A DNA stretch of 21,024 nt from G963674665 sp964609625 (GCA_964609625.1 CAZSRS010000056.1:1-21024), one strand, 5' to 3'; counted from the first letter of the stretch, positions 1 through 8,397 are shown. Notes: a model not told the origin generated them from the letters alone. Made by a program: numbers and translations.

Positions 1-74
1 ATAGACAAAAAATGTGCACTATTTAGAGAAAGTCTAGACCCCGTGATCGCTTACAGCGGTTCAAATCTTTCAAG

Positions 75-93
75 CCACCGGCTTTGCCGGTGG
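75..93. repeat. Perfect 8-bp hairpin, REP-like or IS200/IS605-end-like
   Basis: CCACCGGC (75-82) and GCCGGTGG (86-93) form a perfect stem closed by a TTT loop. There is no T-tract on either side, so it is not a convincing intrinsic terminator. A second small palindrome, CTGTTT/AAACAG, follows at 102-115. Compact GC-rich hairpins like this are found in REP elements and at the ends of IS200/IS605 elements. No transposase is visible in the window, so the assignment is only a suggestion. Confidence 0.4.
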
Positions 94-188
94 TAACTGA
101 CCTGTTTAAAAACAGCACAGGTTGAACATTGTAAATCCCATTGGCCACTTTCTCTATTCCCATGTGTTCTTGCAATCGATGCTTCTGT

Positions 189-217
189 TTGTCAGGGGTT
201 TACTATCATGCTATGAT
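189..217 (+). promoter_or_regulatory. Probable sigma-70 promoter for the 310-1401 gene
   Basis: TTGTCA (189-194) and TATGAT (212-217) each match the sigma-70 consensus at 5 of 6 positions and are exactly 17 bp apart. Transcription would start near 224, giving a leader of about 85 nt before the ATG at 310. The rest of 1-309 holds only the hairpins at 75-115. I see no supported gene there. Confidence 0.6.
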
Positions 218-309
218 TTTTCGCTCTTATCGAACATGGCGTGTTGTTTTCGGGCACCCATTCACCCTGCTGTTCAGTAACGCGAATCGAACCACTTCCG
301 AGGCAAGCA

Positions 310-1401
310 ATGAAGCGCCACCCGACATCGCCACAAGCGTTCCGTTTTGGTACGCTGCCGCTGGTCATGCTCCTTGCCTGCGCAGTGCTGGCCGCTCCCC
401 TCTGGGCCGGTCAGAAAGCGGTGGTGTTCATTGTCCATAGTTACGAAATGGGGGACGTCTGCGGGCAGCCTCAGGCCGACGGCGTGATCGAGGCTCTTCG
501 GAAGGCGGGTCTGTATCCGGGGCGGGTGGAGGTGAAAGAGTTTTACATGGATACCAGAAGCAGCCACACCACGCCCGAGGACATCGCGGTTCGGGGAATA
601 CTCGTCCTGGAGCAGGTGAATTCGCTCCAGCCCAAGGTGGTAGTCACCCTGGACGACAGTGCCTTCCGCCACGTCGGTTTGCCCCTGCTGGATCGTCCCG
701 ACGTCGCGGTAGTCTTCAGCGGCATGAACGGCCAGCCCGAGGACTACGACCTGGAGTCCGATTTCATGGAGACCCGCAAACACCCAGGCCACAACATCAC
801 CGGCGTGTACGAGAAGCTGCACCTGCAACACGCCCTGAAGGTGATCCACACCACCTTGCCGGAGGTGCGCAAGGTAGTGGGCGTCACGGATGTCTCTCCC
901 ACGGGGCATGCCCTGATGCGCCAGTTCGCGCTGGAAGCGTCGGAAGGCATGCCAATGGCCTGGGAGGTACGCCAGGTCGAGACGTTCGAATCATATAAGA
1001 AATTGATCCTGCACCTCAACGACGACCCTGAAACCGGGGCCATCTATCCGGTGGCCCTGACCCTGGCCCATGGCGACAAGCGCATCACGGCGCCGGAGAT
1101 ATTCCGCTGGACCCTGGAGCACTCACGCAAGCCGGAAATCGCCCTGAATTATCATTTCTGCAAACTCGGGCTGTTCGGGGGAGCATCGGTGGATTTCACA
1201 AGCATGGGACGCCACGCCGGAGTTCAGGTCGCAGCGATCCTCGAAGGCACCCCTGCCGGAAGCATCCCCATCATCGAAACACCGGATTACGCCATCGTGT
1301 TCAACGTCAAACGCGCGGAGATGCTGGGCCTGGTAATCCCCGAAGACATCCTGCTGGCCTCCGACGCTGTCTTCGACTCGATCGTGCTGTTCCAGGAATA
1401 G
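310..1401 (+). CDS. Secreted ABC_sub_bind (TrpX-like) substrate-binding protein
   Basis: This encodes a 363-residue periplasmic binding protein of the ABC transporter substrate-binding family (Pfam ABC_sub_bind type). The start at 310 is chosen because it gives a clean signal peptide and has AGG six bases upstream. The signal peptide has a Lys-Arg n-region, a hydrophobic stretch at about residues 14-32 and likely cleavage after WAG near residue 34. The C-terminus, with LGLVIPEDILLASDAVFDSI, matches the usual family ending (LGL-x-IP-x-x-LL-x-x-AD). No permease or ATPase gene is nearby. The next gene is a membrane histidine kinase, so the protein may present a ligand to a sensor rather than a transporter. 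The ligand cannot be read from the sequence. Confidence 0.75.
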   Translation: MKRHPTSPQAFRFGTLPLVMLLACAVLAAPLWAGQKAVVFIVHSYEMGDVCGQPQADGVIEALRKAGLYPGRVEVKEFYMDTRSSHTTPEDIAVRGILVLEQVNSLQPKVVVTLDDSAFRHVGLPLLDRPDVAVVFSGMNGQPEDYDLESDFMETRKHPGHNITGVYEKLHLQHALKVIHTTLPEVRKVVGVTDVSPTGHALMRQFALEASEGMPMAWEVRQVETFESYKKLILHLNDDPETGAIYPVALTLAHGDKRITAPEIFRWTLEHSRKPEIALNYHFCKLGLFGGASVDFTSMGRHAGVQVAAILEGTPAGSIPIIETPDYAIVFNVKRAEMLGLVIPEDILLASDAVFDSIVLFQE

Positions 1402-1493
1402 CGCATCGTTCCTGCACCGCGGTATCGCTTGCTGTGGAGCGATCCCCATGGTCATGCATCCCTGCTCACCCTCAACGCCGCACGATACTCTAG

Positions 1494-3266
1494 ATGACAG
1501 TATTGAAAATAACATCCATTCGCTCCAGATTTCACATGGCAATGGGCCTGGCCCTGGTGCTTGGTCTCATGCTGCTGTTGTTCTTTTTCTTCTTCAGTTC
1601 GCGGATGATCAGTAAAATCCTCACCGAGGACATGACCCAGATGGCCGCCCTTCTGGGAAACGATCTGAGCCGCGAGATGCACTCCAGGGCTGAACAGGTC
1701 AATCAGATCGCCCAGGACAACGCCTTGCACGTACTTCTGCACCTGGACCTGACGTCCCAGGCCAGGCGATTCCTGACGCAACGCTTGCAAGACGGCACAT
1801 TTCGGGGATTCTGGCTTCTGAGACCTGACGGCTCCCTTCTCGCCACCACAAACGGGCAGGATGATGAAGCTCCCTCGCCCATGGAGCTGGAAGGGCCGGA
1901 CAAAACGTTCCTGGTCCTGGACGCAAGACTGGTTCTGGCCGTGCGATGTCCCGTGGCGTCGACCGAAGGAGTAAAGGGGTACCTCGTGGCGGTGATCGAC
2001 TATCCCAGCCAGGCCCTGCTGCAGGGAATCTCCCTCGACAGGACCATAGGGTTGGCCCTTTGGAACGAGGATCGCATCGTCGCCGCCTCTCCTTGGCTCG
2101 TCGACTCCACCCTCATGGAGAAGCTGCGACTGGAAGATACAGAAGTCGCCGACAACCAGGGGTCCTATCTGGTTTGTACCTTTTCCAAGGGCATTCTCCC
2201 GCAGACCAGCCTGCCCGTGCAAATCCAGCTGCTGCGCAATAAATTCGAGGCAGAAGGCCGGTTGCGCCAACTACTCTCGGTGTTCATCGCCAGCTGGTTT
2301 CTCATGCTGTTCATCTTCCTCGTCTTCGGTCGCCACCTCAACCAAAAATTGGTCAACCCCATTCTAAAGCTGGCACGCATGGCCTACCATGTGAGCAACC
2401 ACAAAACCCTGCCGGACCGCTTCTGCCACTTCGACCCCGCGACGCCCCGCGACGAGATCAACGACCTCTATCGCTCGTTCTACGAGATGTTCACCAATCT
2501 GAACAAGGCGCGACTGGACGCGGAGGCCGCGGACACAGCCAAATCCAACTTTCTTTCCATGGTTTCCCACGAGTTGCGTACACCCCTGACCTCGGTGATG
2601 GGCTTTGCCAAAATCATCAGACGAAAACTCAATACCAACGTGGCCCCGGCCGTCCTCGACCCCGCGGACAAGGCGCGTAAGGCCCTGGATCAGATAAACG
2701 TCAACCTCGAGATCATCGTTGCCGAGAGCGAGCGCCTCACCGAGCTGATCAACGACGTGTTGGATCTTGCCAAGCTGGAATCCGGACGCATGGAATGGGC
2801 GATGGACGTGTTGGACATGCGGGAGGTCATCAATCGGGCCGTGACGGCAACATCGGTCCTGTTCCAGCAGAAGGGGCTTCCCTGTGTCGTGGAAATGCAA
2901 CCCGACCTGCCTCTCGTGGTCGGAGACCGCGACCGCCTGGTGCAGGTTATGGTCAACCTGCTTTCCAACGCCGTGAAGTTCACCGAGCAGGGCCGGGTGC
3001 TCTGCAGCGCGGCACGGCAGAATAACCACCTGGTGGTCAGCGTGGCCGATACCGGCATCGGCATCCCCACGCGGGATCAAGCCCTGATTTTCGAACGATT
3101 CAGGCAGATCGGCGAAACACTCACCGGCAAACCCAAGGGCACGGGACTCGGCCTGTCCATCTGCAAGCAGATCGTGGAGTACCACAACGGAACCATCTGG
3201 TTCGAGAGCGAACCCGGAAAGGGCAGCCACTTCCACTTTTCCCTGCCCCTGCCCGAGATGGACTGA
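1494..3266 (+). CDS. Membrane sensor histidine kinase (orphan)
   Basis: This is a 590-residue hybrid-free sensor kinase. Transmembrane segment 1 is at about residues 15-35, followed by a periplasmic sensing region of about 220 residues. Transmembrane segment 2 is at 260-279, then a HAMP-like linker (about 280-340) and the HisKA dimerisation domain with H-box SHELRTP (phospho-acceptor H359). The HATPase domain has an N-box with N488 and N492, the G1 motif DTGIGIP (D519), an F-box FERF (533-536) and the G2 motif GTGLGLS (549-555). All catalytic motifs are intact. It begins 92 bp after the binding-protein gene, and no strong ribosome site precedes the ATG at 1494. No response regulator is adjacent, so its partner must lie elsewhere. 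Its natural input may be the upstream binding protein (inference). Confidence 0.9.
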   Translation: MTVLKITSIRSRFHMAMGLALVLGLMLLLFFFFFSSRMISKILTEDMTQMAALLGNDLSREMHSRAEQVNQIAQDNALHVLLHLDLTSQARRFLTQRLQDGTFRGFWLLRPDGSLLATTNGQDDEAPSPMELEGPDKTFLVLDARLVLAVRCPVASTEGVKGYLVAVIDYPSQALLQGISLDRTIGLALWNEDRIVAASPWLVDSTLMEKLRLEDTEVADNQGSYLVCTFSKGILPQTSLPVQIQLLRNKFEAEGRLRQLLSVFIASWFLMLFIFLVFGRHLNQKLVNPILKLARMAYHVSNHKTLPDRFCHFDPATPRDEINDLYRSFYEMFTNLNKARLDAEAADTAKSNFLSMVSHELRTPLTSVMGFAKIIRRKLNTNVAPAVLDPADKARKALDQINVNLEIIVAESERLTELINDVLDLAKLESGRMEWAMDVLDMREVINRAVTATSVLFQQKGLPCVVEMQPDLPLVVGDRDRLVQVMVNLLSNAVKFTEQGRVLCSAARQNNHLVVSVADTGIGIPTRDQALIFERFRQIGETLTGKPKGTGLGLSICKQIVEYHNGTIWFESEPGKGSHFHFSLPLPEMD

Positions 3267-3390
3267 TCTGGGTATGAACACCCTGTACCGAGGCATCCTC
3301 CTCAAGGGGCTCGGTCAAGGCCGCTGTCTTCCCCCCCGGTTGTCCTTGACTTTTCCCTCGCCTCCGGTCACCAGAATGGAAAAAGCGCCC

Positions 3391-3396
3391 TACAAT
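3391..3396 (+). promoter_or_regulatory. Possible -10 element for the serine dehydratase gene
   Basis: TACAAT matches the -10 consensus at 5 of 6 positions and would place transcription start near 3403, just before the ribosome site at 3418. The -35 position 17 bp upstream (TCACCA) is weak. A TTGACT at about 3347 is too far away for normal spacing. Confidence 0.3.
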
Positions 3397-3426
3397 GATC
3401 CATACCGATACCCGCCCGGAGGATGC

Positions 3427-4791
3427 ATGGAGCCCATAGACTACTCCATCTTCGAGCTTTTCAAGATCGGCCCGGGCCCTTCAAGCTCGCACACCATCGG
3501 CCCCATGCGCGCCGGGTACGACTTCCTTCTGGCGGTGCGTGCCCTTCCTAAAGATGTCCTCGCCCAGGCGGAGCGTTTCGACGCGGAACTCATGGGCTCC
3601 CTCGCGGCCACGGGCCAGGGACACGGCACCAATCGTGCCGTGCTTGCCGGATTGCTCGGCTTCGCGCCGGAGCACTGCCCGCCAGGGCTCATGGACGCCC
3701 TGTCCCATGCCCCCTCCAGCGACCACCGTGTCGACCTGGGCCCCAAGCTGCTGCCCCTGTCCAAGGCACATGTCCGCAACGCCCCGCTCTCTCCGCCCCT
3801 GGAACATCCCAACACCTTGGTCCTGCGGCTGCTGGACGTCACGGGGCGTATTCTCTTCACCCGTGAATACCACTCCATCGGCGGCGGGTTCATCCGCTGG
3901 AAGGGTGAAACGCCGGCACCCCGAGGCGCTCCCGTACACCCTTACAATGACGCCCACTCCCTGTCGGTGCGGCTCCACGACAAGGAAATCGACCTCGACC
4001 GCCTGGTGCTGGAAAATGAAATGGCCATAACAGGGGCGGATGAACAGAAAATCCGACAGGGATTGGACAGGATCCTGCGGACCATGGAGGCCAGCGTGGA
4101 CCGAGGCCTACAGGAACGCGGCGTGCTGCCCGGCCCCATCGGTCTGCACCGCAAGGCCGCCGGTGTGTACGAGCGCGCCAACCACCTGCGCTCCCCGGTG
4201 AAACGCTTCCTGGCCCTTCTCAACGCCTACGCCTTTGCCGCCAGCGAAGAAAACGCCGCGGGTCAGCCCTCGGTTACCGCTCCCACGTTGGGCTCGTGCG
4301 GAGTGGTGCCCGCCGCGAATCACGCCCTGAAGCACCATATGCGAGCCGGTCTGGCCGCGCGACGACGAGGATTGCTCGCTGCCGGGGCCATCGGCTTCCT
4401 GGTGATGAAGAACGCCAGCATAGCCGGCGCCGAGGTGGGCTGCCAGGGCGAGGTGGGCGTGGCTTCGAGCATGGCGGCGGCCATGTTCGCCCAAACCATG
4501 GGGCTGCCCATCCGTTGCGTGCTCAATGCCGCCGAGTCTGCCCTGGAGCACCATCTCGGTCTGACCTGCGACCCCGTGGCCGGCTACGTCCAGGTCCCAT
4601 GCGTGGAGCGCAACGTCATGGGCGTGGTCAAGGCCTTCAACGCCTACCTGCTCAGCGAGTTGGTCATGCCGGAATGGCACAAGGTGGACCTGGACAAGAC
4701 CATCCGCGCCATGGCCATGACAGGTAGGGATATGTGTTCAAAATACAAGGAAACTTCCGAGGGTGGGCTGGCCGTCATCGTTAACTGCTGA
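3427..4791 (+). CDS. sdaA: L-serine ammonia-lyase (L-serine dehydratase), iron-sulfur dependent
   Basis: The enzyme converts L-serine to pyruvate and ammonia in the cytoplasm using a [4Fe-4S] cluster. The ATG at 3427 is preceded by GGAGG (3418-3422) and gives 454 residues, the usual single-chain length. A longer in-frame extension back to 3274 has no family character. The N-terminus carries the FKIGPGPSSSHTIGP motif. The candidate cluster cysteines are C339 (VGCQGE), C381 (LTCDPV) and C392 (VPCVER). Their 42 and 11 residue spacing matches the known cluster ligands of the Legionella enzyme. The chain ends in Cys (C454), 62 residues after C392. This is the same arrangement as the C-terminal tail cysteine that caps the cluster of that enzyme. 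Its context offers no pathway partner. Confidence 0.95.
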   Translation: MEPIDYSIFELFKIGPGPSSSHTIGPMRAGYDFLLAVRALPKDVLAQAERFDAELMGSLAATGQGHGTNRAVLAGLLGFAPEHCPPGLMDALSHAPSSDHRVDLGPKLLPLSKAHVRNAPLSPPLEHPNTLVLRLLDVTGRILFTREYHSIGGGFIRWKGETPAPRGAPVHPYNDAHSLSVRLHDKEIDLDRLVLENEMAITGADEQKIRQGLDRILRTMEASVDRGLQERGVLPGPIGLHRKAAGVYERANHLRSPVKRFLALLNAYAFAASEENAAGQPSVTAPTLGSCGVVPAANHALKHHMRAGLAARRRGLLAAGAIGFLVMKNASIAGAEVGCQGEVGVASSMAAAMFAQTMGLPIRCVLNAAESALEHHLGLTCDPVAGYVQVPCVERNVMGVVKAFNAYLLSELVMPEWHKVDLDKTIRAMAMTGRDMCSKYKETSEGGLAVIVNC

Positions 4792-4834
4792 CGCCAAGTT
4801 GCCATCACCATTGAAGAGCGAGACTTGGCGTCAG
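4788..4834. terminator. Inverted repeat at convergent gene ends, probable bidirectional stem
   Basis: CTGACGCCAAGT (4788-4799) and ACTTGGCGTCAG (4823-4834) are perfect 12-bp arms around a 23-nt loop. The left arm contains the TGA of the serine dehydratase gene (4789-4791). The right arm contains the TGA of the convergent minus-strand GAF/PAS gene (4833-4831). No T-tract follows either arm, so termination efficiency is uncertain. Confidence 0.55.
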
Positions 4835-5754
4835 TCCTGCGGTTCCGGATTCATGAGCACACCCCGCCAGCCGATGCACTCCCCCTTGTGCTGGATGGGG
4901 CGCATGCGAACCCGCAAAGGCAGCTGTTCACCATCCGCGTTTCTGATCGACACCTCTAGCTCGAACTCTCTTTTCACCACTTCCGAACACGACTTGTCCT
5001 GCACCGCCAGCAGCCGTTCCGCGCTCTCCGGGGTCAACAGGTCGTGCAGGCGCACGTTCCTCACCAGGGTCTGGGGTTCCAGGCCCAGCTGATTGCGTAC
5101 GTTCTGACTGACGAATTGCACCACCCCCTGGAAATCGGTCTCGAACAACGTATGCGGCAGGAAGTCAGCCAGCTCGCGGTAACGCTGCTCGTTCCGCCTA
5201 AACAGCCTGTAGAGTTCGAAGCTCTCCAGGGCATTGGCGCAATTCTTCAGGATGATGGACAACAACGAGATCACCAGGCCCGAGACCGTTCTCTCGGTGC
5301 GGCCGAGAAGGCCGACGAACATGCCCCTGGTGCGCGAACTGGTGGCAAGGGAGTGCAGCACCAGGCGCTGCTTGCCGTTTTGGGAATGCACATGGATGGG
5401 GCGGTTCTCGCGCAACGCCAATGAAAAGATGCCGTTTTCGATCAGATGGTTCACTTCGTGTTCGATAAAGGTCTGTTGCTCCTTGGGAAGGCAAAGGGCG
5501 AGGATGAAATCCTGGGTGTTTTCATCCACCAGGTAATACGCCGTGGTCAAAAAAGGAATGAACCCCTGAATGCGGGCAGTGGTCTCGCGAAGGATGTCAT
5601 CCGGCTCCTGGAGCTGGTTGATGTTGGTCTGGAAATCTCCCAAGGTGGAGGCCATTTCAAGCACGTCGTAGGTAAAACGCGCCTGACGCTCCAGGTTTTT
5701 GAGTCTCTTTTCCAGCTCATCGCGCTGGTTGGTGGGGCGATCCTTTTCATCCAT
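4831..5754 (-). CDS. GAF-like/PAS domain sensory protein
   Basis: This is a 307-residue soluble protein with a short N-terminal coiled coil (about 8-30), a GAF-like domain (about 45-182) and a C-terminal PAS domain (about 190-302). No output domain is present, so it probably senses a signal and acts through a partner. The ATG at 5754 overlaps the end of the upstream HDOD gene by 8 bp, which suggests translational coupling. An alternative TTG start at 5793 would overlap by 47 bp and is less likely. No clear ribosome site is visible. The pairing with an HDOD protein suggests that the two act in one regulatory pathway (inference). The domain calls rest on fold-like patterns and carry moderate certainty. 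Confidence 0.7.
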   Translation of the reverse strand: MDEKDRPTNQRDELEKRLKNLERQARFTYDVLEMASTLGDFQTNINQLQEPDDILRETTARIQGFIPFLTTAYYLVDENTQDFILALCLPKEQQTFIEHEVNHLIENGIFSLALRENRPIHVHSQNGKQRLVLHSLATSSRTRGMFVGLLGRTERTVSGLVISLLSIILKNCANALESFELYRLFRRNEQRYRELADFLPHTLFETDFQGVVQFVSQNVRNQLGLEPQTLVRNVRLHDLLTPESAERLLAVQDKSCSEVVKREFELEVSIRNADGEQLPLRVRMRPIQHKGECIGWRGVLMNPEPQD

Positions 5755-7015
5755 TGGTGAAAAACCGCAATATGTCTTCAAGTTGGAGGTCAATTTGATC
5801 GGCTACCTGAGCGATGGCACTGGGCGGCACGCCCACCACCTCCCAGAGTTCACATGGAGCGCGAGGCACATAGCGCTCCCCGCTGGTACCCAGCTCCAAG
5901 GCGTTGACCAGGGCGTCGGCCAGTTGCAGCAAGGCGGCGTCCTGCCTGTTCTGCCCGCTATCATAGTCGTGATGGCTGGCAACATTGTTCTCCAGGGAGA
6001 GAGGAAGCTTCCAGCTTTCCAGTAATACGCTCCCCAGCCTGCAGTGGTCCAGGCCCAGGTCAAGCCTTTCTTGATCTACAAGTAACCGTCCGGCACCCCT
6101 GGCGTTTTCCAGGACTTCCCTGGCCTTTTTCGGGCTCTGGGAGAAAAAGGCCAGACGCCCCACATCGTGCAACAGACCGGAAACGAAAAAGCGTTCGGTA
6201 TTGGGGGCCTTGCGGAATCCAGCCAAAAGCCTGGCAGCGATGCCGCAGGCGACGCTATGCCGCCAGAACGCCTCCATGTCCACCATGTCCGCCGGAATGC
6301 CGCTGAAGGCGCTGACCACACTCAGTCCCATGGCCAGGGAGAGCAACTGGTTGCCACCGATGATGGCCACGGCGCGTGAGACGCTGTCCACCTCCATGCG
6401 CATGCCGTAGAAGGTGCTGTTGACCACCTTGAGCAGCCTGACCGAAAGCTGCGGGTCGTAACTGATGACCTCGGCCGCGTCCAGAGCCGAACTCCGCGGG
6501 TCATTGACCACATCCACAAGCTTGTGAAAGACCATGGGCAACGTGCCCAGACCCTTGTCCAGCCGCAACAGTTCTTCGGGGCTGCAAGCCTCTCCTCCCT
6601 TACCCGCCTCCTCCAGACGCTCCTGCGTCGTCAACAGGCCCAAGCTTCTGCCTTCGACAATCTGAGGGGACAATCCCTGCTGCACACTCAACCGAACGTA
6701 GCGCTCCACGCAGATACGATAGAGTTCGGCACAGGCCGGATGCGAAAGGTCATTATAAACGAAACGCGCCTTCTGATAGCGCTGTACTGCGGACAGCAAC
6801 GCATCGTCCCCGCGCTCGACCCGTGGCTCTTCCTCCTCCTCGGCTTCTTCCAGGTCACGCACCGCCACATCCACGACACTCCAGATCTTGAAAATCCGGA
6901 GATGGCGCTCACTGATCTGTTTGCCGGCATCAAGCAACAGACGTCCGTTGCGATCGCGCACCTCTGCATCCAGGACCATGCCCGGTTTGAGCGCGCTTAC
7001 TGGTATGCGCCCCAT
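5747..7015 (-). CDS. HDOD domain protein
   Basis: This is a 422-residue cytoplasmic regulator. The N-terminal 55 residues form a small beta-rich module (IPVSALKPGMVLDAEV) of the kind seen at the start of many HD-GYP and HDOD proteins. An acidic linker follows (Glu run at 56-63), then a helical region and an HDOD domain at about 150-350. The HDOD part shows the expected SYDPQLSVRLLKVVNS motif, H253 in WRHS and the H283-D284 pair in GLLHDVGR. HDOD proteins are usually non-catalytic scaffolds or regulators in signalling. Retention of the HD pair leaves metal binding possible. The ATG at 7015 is preceded by GAGG and AGGA on the minus strand. The gene is followed with overlap by the GAF/PAS gene and ends its transcription unit at 4831. 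Confidence 0.88.
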   Translation of the reverse strand: MGRIPVSALKPGMVLDAEVRDRNGRLLLDAGKQISERHLRIFKIWSVVDVAVRDLEEAEEEEEPRVERGDDALLSAVQRYQKARFVYNDLSHPACAELYRICVERYVRLSVQQGLSPQIVEGRSLGLLTTQERLEEAGKGGEACSPEELLRLDKGLGTLPMVFHKLVDVVNDPRSSALDAAEVISYDPQLSVRLLKVVNSTFYGMRMEVDSVSRAVAIIGGNQLLSLAMGLSVVSAFSGIPADMVDMEAFWRHSVACGIAARLLAGFRKAPNTERFFVSGLLHDVGRLAFFSQSPKKAREVLENARGAGRLLVDQERLDLGLDHCRLGSVLLESWKLPLSLENNVASHHDYDSGQNRQDAALLQLADALVNALELGTSGERYVPRAPCELWEVVGVPPSAIAQVADQIDLQLEDILRFFTNG

Positions 7016-7061
7016 ATCCTTGCCTCTTTCCCCATCCTGTTGGACGACACGGAAAACAGTG

Positions 7062-7682
7062 TCATTTCCTGCGCCAAACGCCCGAGGGGCCCTGAATCAG
7101 GTATCCACTGGGAGCCTTGGACTGCAATTCCGTGGCAAATATCCGTTGCACTTCCTCGATCTGGCTCGCAGGCACGGAAAGCGCGACCGCCACTTCCCGA
7201 TACAACTGCTGGCGAGCCTGATTGTCCTCTGCCACCAATCGCTTGAGTTTGGCCACCTCGGCCATGGACAATCCCTTGGTCTCACGGATGTCCAGAAGGT
7301 CCTTGTTGGTGATTCCGATGCTCCCCTGTTCGGAGTATGCTTTGAGCTGACCGTGATTCCTGGTTGTCTGCTCCTTGAGGTCGCGGATAGCTGCGTTGGA
7401 GACGGTACTCGCGCTCTTCGCCCAGGCTGCCCTGGGCCCCAGCCAAGCCAACAACACCTCGAGGCTTGTCTTGTCGTCCTGCGGAGGTGCCTCCATTTTC
7501 TTCGGACTTCCCAAACCGCCCCCATACACGTCTTCCACTATGGTTCCCGCGACCTACCTCACATCCGCGGCCGGGAAATAAATATTCACCGTGACACAGG
7601 CCACCACACAGAGCAGTACTGCTCCTACCAAAGTGATCCATGTCAGGCGCGGAACTGATAAGGATCCGCGACATTCATTCAT
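7062..7682 (-). pseudogene. ydbL: DUF1318 / YdbL-type lipoprotein gene with in-frame amber stop
   Basis: The minus strand has AGGAG (7695-7691) eight bases before an ATG at 7682. The reading frame gives a short signal peptide with a lipobox ending VVAC (C29), then VTVNIYFPAADVR, and then TAG at codon 43 (7556-7554). The same frame continues without another stop to 7062. The distal part (from about residue 110) matches the DUF1318/YdbL pattern, ending SGYLIQGPSGVWRRK. In E. coli, YdbL works with the AsmA-like YdbH and the lipoprotein YnbE in phospholipid transport between membranes. A GTG at 7538 could restart translation but would lose the export signal. The stop is one transition away from CAG (Gln). 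It could be a real nonsense mutation, a suppressed codon or a sequencing error. Confidence 0.75.
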
Positions 7683-7702
7683 AAACAAAGCTCCTATGCC
7701 AA

Positions 7703-8011
7703 TTATGTGCCAAAATCACGTTCGCTCACCTGGGCTGTCTCGGGCGAAAGCGCCCTTTCCAGACGCTTCTGCATGCCAGAGGAGCTTATCCGATTGTCCG
7801 GATTATCGTTGATAACGTTGATACCGAACACAGGCGGCTTCTGAATCAAATACTCGACTCCACCTTCCCTTATCAAGCCCCGGATTTGAAAAACATCGTT
7901 GCGGAGGGAACAGGAAAAACCAATGCACTTGTAGACATAAGACATGAACAACGAAGTGAACAGCCCCACACCCACTTCGGTGAGCCCCTGGCCGGGGCGG
8001 ATACGGCCCAA
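7703..8011 (-). pseudogene. C-terminal remnant of a putative AsmA/YdbH-like protein
   Basis: An open stretch of about 100 codons ends with TAA (7705-7703), 20 bp before the lipoprotein ATG at 7682. It has no credible start. It would begin at a TTG, and in-frame stops lie just upstream at 8026-8024, 8035-8033, 8041-8039 and 8047-8045. The segment with SLRNDVFQIRGLIREGGVEY and INVINDNPDNRIS reads like a conserved protein C-terminus. From memory it resembles the tails of AsmA/YdbH-like intermembrane proteins. The position just before a YdbL-type gene fits the E. coli order ydbH-ynbE-ydbL. A neighbouring frame, 8094-8040, carries DGWDFNHVTLRIGNV, which may be preceding sequence moved by a frameshift. 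The family call is an inference. Confidence 0.4.
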
Positions 8012-8397
8012 CCCTGCAGGACGCTACGTTACCTATTCTCAAAGTCACGTGGTTGAAATCCCAGCCGTCTCGGGAGGGCAACCTCCTTCCCTTACCCGAA
8101 AGGCTAGGGGCAATTTCTTCCCTTTGTCTTGCGGAAGCAACACCCGGAGCAATCGATCCGAAGCTCGCACTCCGGGTAGCGCATTCTGCGCCCGCGCATC
8201 TGCCGTGGTACAGGGTACCGCCGCAAGCAGCAACGCATGAAATGTCATGGACGCGCGTGACATTCTCGCTTTCCCTCTGACCCTTTTTTTGCTATGGCCT
8301 TCATACCTCATGGGGGTGGGGTGCGGCTGTCTGTCAACGCAGTTTTCTCAGGAACCACATTGTTCGTCAAAGGGCACGAGGCAAAGCCCGACAAGCG
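8012..8397. other. Degenerate intergenic stretch without a convincing gene
   Basis: No complete gene is supported here. On the minus strand an open frame from an ATG at 8248 to 8045 encodes 67 residues that start like a signal peptide (MTFHALLLAAVPCTTADA). It has no ribosome site and no recognisable domain. It shares its frame with the remnant at 8011-7703 but is separated from it by several stops. I read the region as decayed coding DNA upstream of the YdbH-like remnant, combined with the upstream region of the cvpA-like gene. Confidence 0.4.

Noticed and set aside
3287..3315. Stem ACCGAG...CTCGGT after the first kinase gene as a terminator
   Set aside because: The stem is only 6 bp with a long loop and no T-tract.
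3274..3426. N-terminal extension of the serine dehydratase
   Set aside because: The extra 51 residues have no family similarity, and GGAGG sits directly before the ATG at 3427.
4763..5092. Plus-strand frames over the GAF/PAS and HDOD genes
   Set aside because: They are antisense shadows of genes with clear domain content and good start signals on the minus strand.
7062..7538. YdbL-type gene called as intact from the GTG at 7538
   Set aside because: The in-frame sequence upstream contains a better ribosome site, start and lipobox, and the GTG start would give a protein without an export signal. The amber codon is the better reading.
8045..8248. Signal-peptide-like minus-strand frame upstream of the YdbH-like remnant
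   Set aside because: No ribosome site and no domain, and it is separated from the remnant by several stops. Kept only as part of the degenerate stretch.
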